Shown piece after piece: positions 61,390 through 64,000 of a stretch of 64,000 nt of DNA (its first letter is position 1; each line of letters starts with the position of its first letter). A program made the translations under genes and the position numbers. The stretch covers positions 124,001 through 188,000 of the forward strand of contig NZ_JBPUSJ010000001.1 of the NCBI RefSeq assembly GCF_051851475.1, read 5' to 3'. The notes below the pieces were generated by a model. The model made no database searches. It saw nothing but the letters and a program-made list of their open reading frames with translations, and had not been told where the DNA came from. The stretch is from Carboxylicivirga taeanensis. GTDB lineage: Bacteria > Bacteroidota > Bacteroidia > Bacteroidales > Marinilabiliaceae.

Positions 61390-61443
61390 TTTACTAATTT
61401 TGTGATGGTTTTAATACAGACAAAATAAGTAAAATATTCGATT

Positions 61444-61743
61444 ATGATTAAACATATTGTTCTCTTTAAGCTAAAAAGCTTTGATAACGAGGCGCTAAAA
61501 TCGGCCAAGCTCACAGAAATTAAGGATGGCTTGCTTGCTCTGGAAGATAAAATTGATGCCCTACTATCAATTGAAGTAGGCATAAACTGCAATCCCAACG
61601 AAACCTTTGACATTGCCCTGACCACCACCTTTAACAGCTTAAAAGAGCTCGAGATTTACGCTCAACACCCCGATCATCTGGCGGTAAGTAAAATACTCAG
61701 AGAAGTATTAGAGGAGCGTTCCTGCGTGGACTTTGAGTTTTAA
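61444..61743 (+). CDS. Dabb-domain (stress-responsive A/B barrel) protein
   Basis: The 99-residue protein is a single dimeric alpha/beta-barrel domain (IKHIVLFKLK, GINCNPNETFDIALTTTF, LEIYAQHPDHLAVSK) of the Dabb family. Some members are stress-induced in plants; in bacteria the substrate is unknown. It is divergent from udk and followed by a terminator. Confidence 0.88.
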   Translation: MIKHIVLFKLKSFDNEALKSAKLTEIKDGLLALEDKIDALLSIEVGINCNPNETFDIALTTTFNSLKELEIYAQHPDHLAVSKILREVLEERSCVDFEF

Positions 61744-61787
61744 CGAAGAACTTTGTTGCTGTGAATGACCCCACAGCTGTATGACAT

Positions 61788-61813
61788 AAAAAAGGTGCTT
61801 CACAGCACCTTTC
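61788..61813. terminator. terminator after the Dabb gene
   Basis: AAAGGTGCT (61791-61799) pairs with AGCACCTTT (61804-61812), loop TCAC. The A-run on its 5' side also suits the lipoprotein gene on the minus strand. Confidence 0.85.
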
Positions 61814-61850
61814 TTACTTCATCAGATTTTATATAATCAGGCATCAAGAG

Positions 61851-63059
61851 TCAAAAACCAAACTTACCTCGGAAATCAGCTATTAACTGCTCCAGCTCCA
61901 TTTTAAATTCGACCAGGTAATTTTTGAAATATTTTTCACTAGATTCAAGTGACCCGTCACTGAACTCAAATACCAAATCAACTTCCCAGGCATCGCCTTC
62001 ACCAGAAGGCTCGGCCAATGCCTCCACATTGGCTATCAAACTATTATCAGACTGGTATTTCAACTTCATCAAGGCAAATTCATTTAAAGCGCTTGCCAAA
62101 TCTTCTGCGTAAGCCCGGCTATCGGGATCAAGCGCACTCAATCGCACTAATTCATTGTATAGCTGTCCGGTTTTAGCCTCAGTATACACCATCACCTCTT
62201 CAAGAGTAAAGTTATTAACAATGCTTGTAACAGGCATGTCGTTATTGCCTTTATCAAACACCATATCAAGATGGCTGCTGAAAATGGCATCATCACCATG
62301 GTTAAACCCCAGTGTCCAATACCCACTCTCATCCTCTACACCCAATTCACCACTCAAGTTAAAGGGCTGCGGATTAAAGGACATGGCCACTATTTCAAAA
62401 AAACCATCATCCGAAAAGCTGGCATTAACATTACTGGCCAATATGAGTTCATCCTTGATTTTAATGTTGAAATGCAACTTTTGGAGCGCCTGTTCCAAAA
62501 CCGTTCCATCCTCCAGTGCATCGCCTTTTTGGGGGAAGGAGCCATTGTAAAAAAGCATATCAGAAATGGTCAACACAGCGGTATCACCTTCCAGGTTTTC
62601 ACTAGCCGGAAACTTAAATATGACATCTGTCTCATGCTCTTTGAGCTTTTCAAAAGAAGCCGTGGTTCCGTTCCACTGCCACTCTCCACAGCCTTCCTTT
62701 TCCAGAACACTGCAATAATAATCTTTATCAAAGGTTAACTTCATCAACTCTTCGAAGTAGCAGTCTTCCGATTCATTTTGATACATGAGCTGCCCAATAT
62801 TCACCACTGCTTTTAAGAACTGCACATTGCCGGTTGCCTCATCACTCAGACGCTCACTCATTGCATGGCTCAAAATGGCAAAATCCGTTCTACTGAGTTG
62901 ATAAAGCTGATCATCTAACTTTTCAGCATTGGCATCCAATACACTTTTATCGTGTTCAGCACCTCGATTACTGTACGCCTCCATACTCATATCGTCATTG
63001 CAGGCCGCCAGCAAAACAACACCAGCCAATAATATCCACACAAATCCCCTCATATACAA
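61851..63059 (-). CDS. hypothetical lipoprotein
   Basis: The 402-residue protein has a lipobox LLAAC (lipid Cys at about 20) with NDD behind it. The mature part is acidic, mixed alpha/beta, with many Asn/Asp turns, and no domain that I recognise. It is not followed by a partner gene. Either the Met at residue 1 or 3 could be the start. Confidence 0.7.
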   Translation of the reverse strand: MYMRGFVWILLAGVVLLAACNDDMSMEAYSNRGAEHDKSVLDANAEKLDDQLYQLSRTDFAILSHAMSERLSDEATGNVQFLKAVVNIGQLMYQNESEDCYFEELMKLTFDKDYYCSVLEKEGCGEWQWNGTTASFEKLKEHETDVIFKFPASENLEGDTAVLTISDMLFYNGSFPQKGDALEDGTVLEQALQKLHFNIKIKDELILASNVNASFSDDGFFEIVAMSFNPQPFNLSGELGVEDESGYWTLGFNHGDDAIFSSHLDMVFDKGNNDMPVTSIVNNFTLEEVMVYTEAKTGQLYNELVRLSALDPDSRAYAEDLASALNEFALMKLKYQSDNSLIANVEALAEPSGEGDAWEVDLVFEFSDGSLESSEKYFKNYLVEFKMELEQLIADFRGKFGF

Positions 63060-63388
63060 GTGGTCATTAGATTGTTTGACACCATTTTGAATTCATCAGC
63101 TAAACTGGCTATTGAAGAACCTTCCTCTCAAAACAGGCTTAATCTGATGGATCGCTTTTTAAATATTCTTTCCTGTATATGAGACAACGGAGCGATTAGT
63201 TACACGTATTACAAAAATTATCTAGTCGCGAGAGTGTGCCATCCTGTTGCTTAATGGCTGTATCCTGCGATTAAAAATGATACAGCGGGCAATAAAAGAT
63301 ATAAACTGGTAAGCACCAGTCTGTAAACTCAAAAAAGCCGTCCTTTTAAAGACGGCTTTTGACTGTAATATACTAAAGGCTGCAAAAT
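63060..63388. other. 329-base gap upstream of the gltD end
   Basis: It holds the gltD terminator (63331-63360) and otherwise A/T-rich DNA without a recognised gene. Confidence 0.5.
63331..63362 (-). terminator. terminator after gltD
   Basis: On the minus strand, AAAAGCCGTC pairs with GACGGCTTTT, followed by a T-run. Confidence 0.9.
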
Positions 63389-64000
63389 TTATTCTGTCGT
63401 AAGAAACTGATGCACACTTTTGGCTGCTTCCCGGCCTTTGGCAATTGCAGTAACCACCAAACTTGCCCCGTTTGCAGCATCACCTGCTGCAAACACACCA
63501 GCTTTACTTGTCTGATAACTGCCATCCACTTTAATGTTTCCACGGGCATCCAACTCGAGGCTAAGCTCGCTTACCACCCCTTCATGAACCGGACTCACAA
63601 ATCCCATGGATAATAACACCAGCTCAGCATCCATTACAAAGGCTGTTTCTGGCTTTTCGCTCATCTGCCACTGCCCGTTTTCACCTTTGCTCCAGTCGAC
63701 TTCCACAAGCTCTACCTGCTTCAACTTCCCATTTTCACCGATAAAACGTTTGGTATTGAGACTCCACCTACGCTCACAGCCTTCACTATGCGAAGTTGAT
63801 GTTTTCAATACATTAGGCCAGTAAGGCCATGGATTACCTGCGCCTCTTTTTTCCGGCGGCTTAGGCAAAATCTCTATCTGCGTCACTGATTTGGCCTTTT
63901 GACGGTTAGATGTTCCAACACAATCACTTCCTGTATCACCGCCTCCAATAACCAGTACATTTTTCCCTGTGGCCAACAGACGATCATCATTGGAGACTAC
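63389..64000 (-). CDS. gltD: glutamate synthase small subunit GltD (partial)
   Basis: Only the C-terminal third is in view; the frame is open to the window edge, with sense codons VVSNDDRLLATGKN before the nucleotide motif VIGGGDTGSDCVG. It continues with ARGNIKVDGSYQTSK and VFAAGDAANGASLVVTAIAKGREAA, the FAD/NAD motifs of the small (beta) subunit, which passes electrons from NADPH to GltB for glutamate synthesis. A Leu codon at 63976 could be misread as an alternative TTG start. Confidence 0.94.
   Translation of the reverse strand, partial: VVSNDDRLLATGKNVLVIGGGDTGSDCVGTSNRQKAKSVTQIEILPKPPEKRGAGNPWPYWPNVLKTSTSHSEGCERRWSLNTKRFIGENGKLKQVELVEVDWSKGENGQWQMSEKPETAFVMDAELVLLSMGFVSPVHEGVVSELSLELDARGNIKVDGSYQTSKAGVFAAGDAANGASLVVTAIAKGREAAKSVHQFLTTE

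Overview
The window comes from the chromosome of a Bacteroidota bacterium, most likely in or near the order Marinilabiliales. This is inferred from content and was not tested by a search. The indicators are the murI / three ompH-skp / bamA / uppS / nadK block, DUF6089, DUF5723 and DUF4492 families, a bifunctional HisB and a HisIE fusion, lipoproteins with an LxxC lipobox followed by acidic residues, mostly weak Shine-Dalgarno sequences, and promoters of the form TTG-N19-TAnnTTTG. Coding density is high. There is no rRNA, no tRNA that I could recognise, no CRISPR array and no classical insertion sequence.

Layout. 1-7.8 kb: end of an M28 peptidase, fabD, acetyl-CoA synthetase, a large receiver-like/PEP-synthase-like fusion, and an alpha/beta hydrolase. 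7.8-14.7 kb: an accessory envelope region on the minus strand with a DUF2135-like lipoprotein, a DUF5723 protein, a small secreted protein, a PAS-LuxR regulator, a lipoprotein and a curlin-repeat protein. 14.9-19.9 kb: hisGDCB on the minus strand, behind two leader peptides and two attenuators in series. 19.9-23.1 kb: hemerythrin, pssA, a TetR regulator, beta-carbonic anhydrase. 23.2-30.1 kb: trpEGDCFBA behind a WW leader-peptide attenuator. 30.2-36.4 kb: purU, a TlpA-like lipoprotein, then hisH-hisA-hisF-hisIE, interrupted by two four-helix-bundle (S23/IVP) genes, then an HD hydrolase and a small membrane protein. 36.6-47.4 kb: a MATE exporter with a short upstream ORF, an HExxH metallopeptidase lipoprotein, an ECF-like sigma factor, a cytochrome bd operon (DUF4492-cydA-cydB-small TM protein) and a 2-oxoacid:ferredoxin oxidoreductase. 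47.8-64 kb: gamma-carbonic anhydrase-like protein, murI, outer-membrane assembly genes, uppS, nadK, pdxJ, exonuclease, udk and the 3' part of gltD.

How it works together. The centre is amino-acid biosynthesis under translation-coupled transcription attenuation. One trp attenuator and two tandem his attenuators can be read directly from the DNA, with His- or Trp-rich leader peptides, terminators that share the same arms, and competing antiterminator pairings. The histidine pathway is split into a minus-strand half (GDCB) and a plus-strand half (H, A, F, IE) that has no leader peptide of its own.

The least explained signal is a set of short arrays of degenerate 7-bp units (families AGCTnnn, GTCCGAA and GTCAGTA). 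They sit in gaps between genes, usually directly after a stop codon. Two pairs of these arrays flank the two four-helix-bundle genes as inverted repeats, one family per gene. One array has become part of the hisH reading frame. This resembles a small dispersed element associated with S23/IVP-type proteins.
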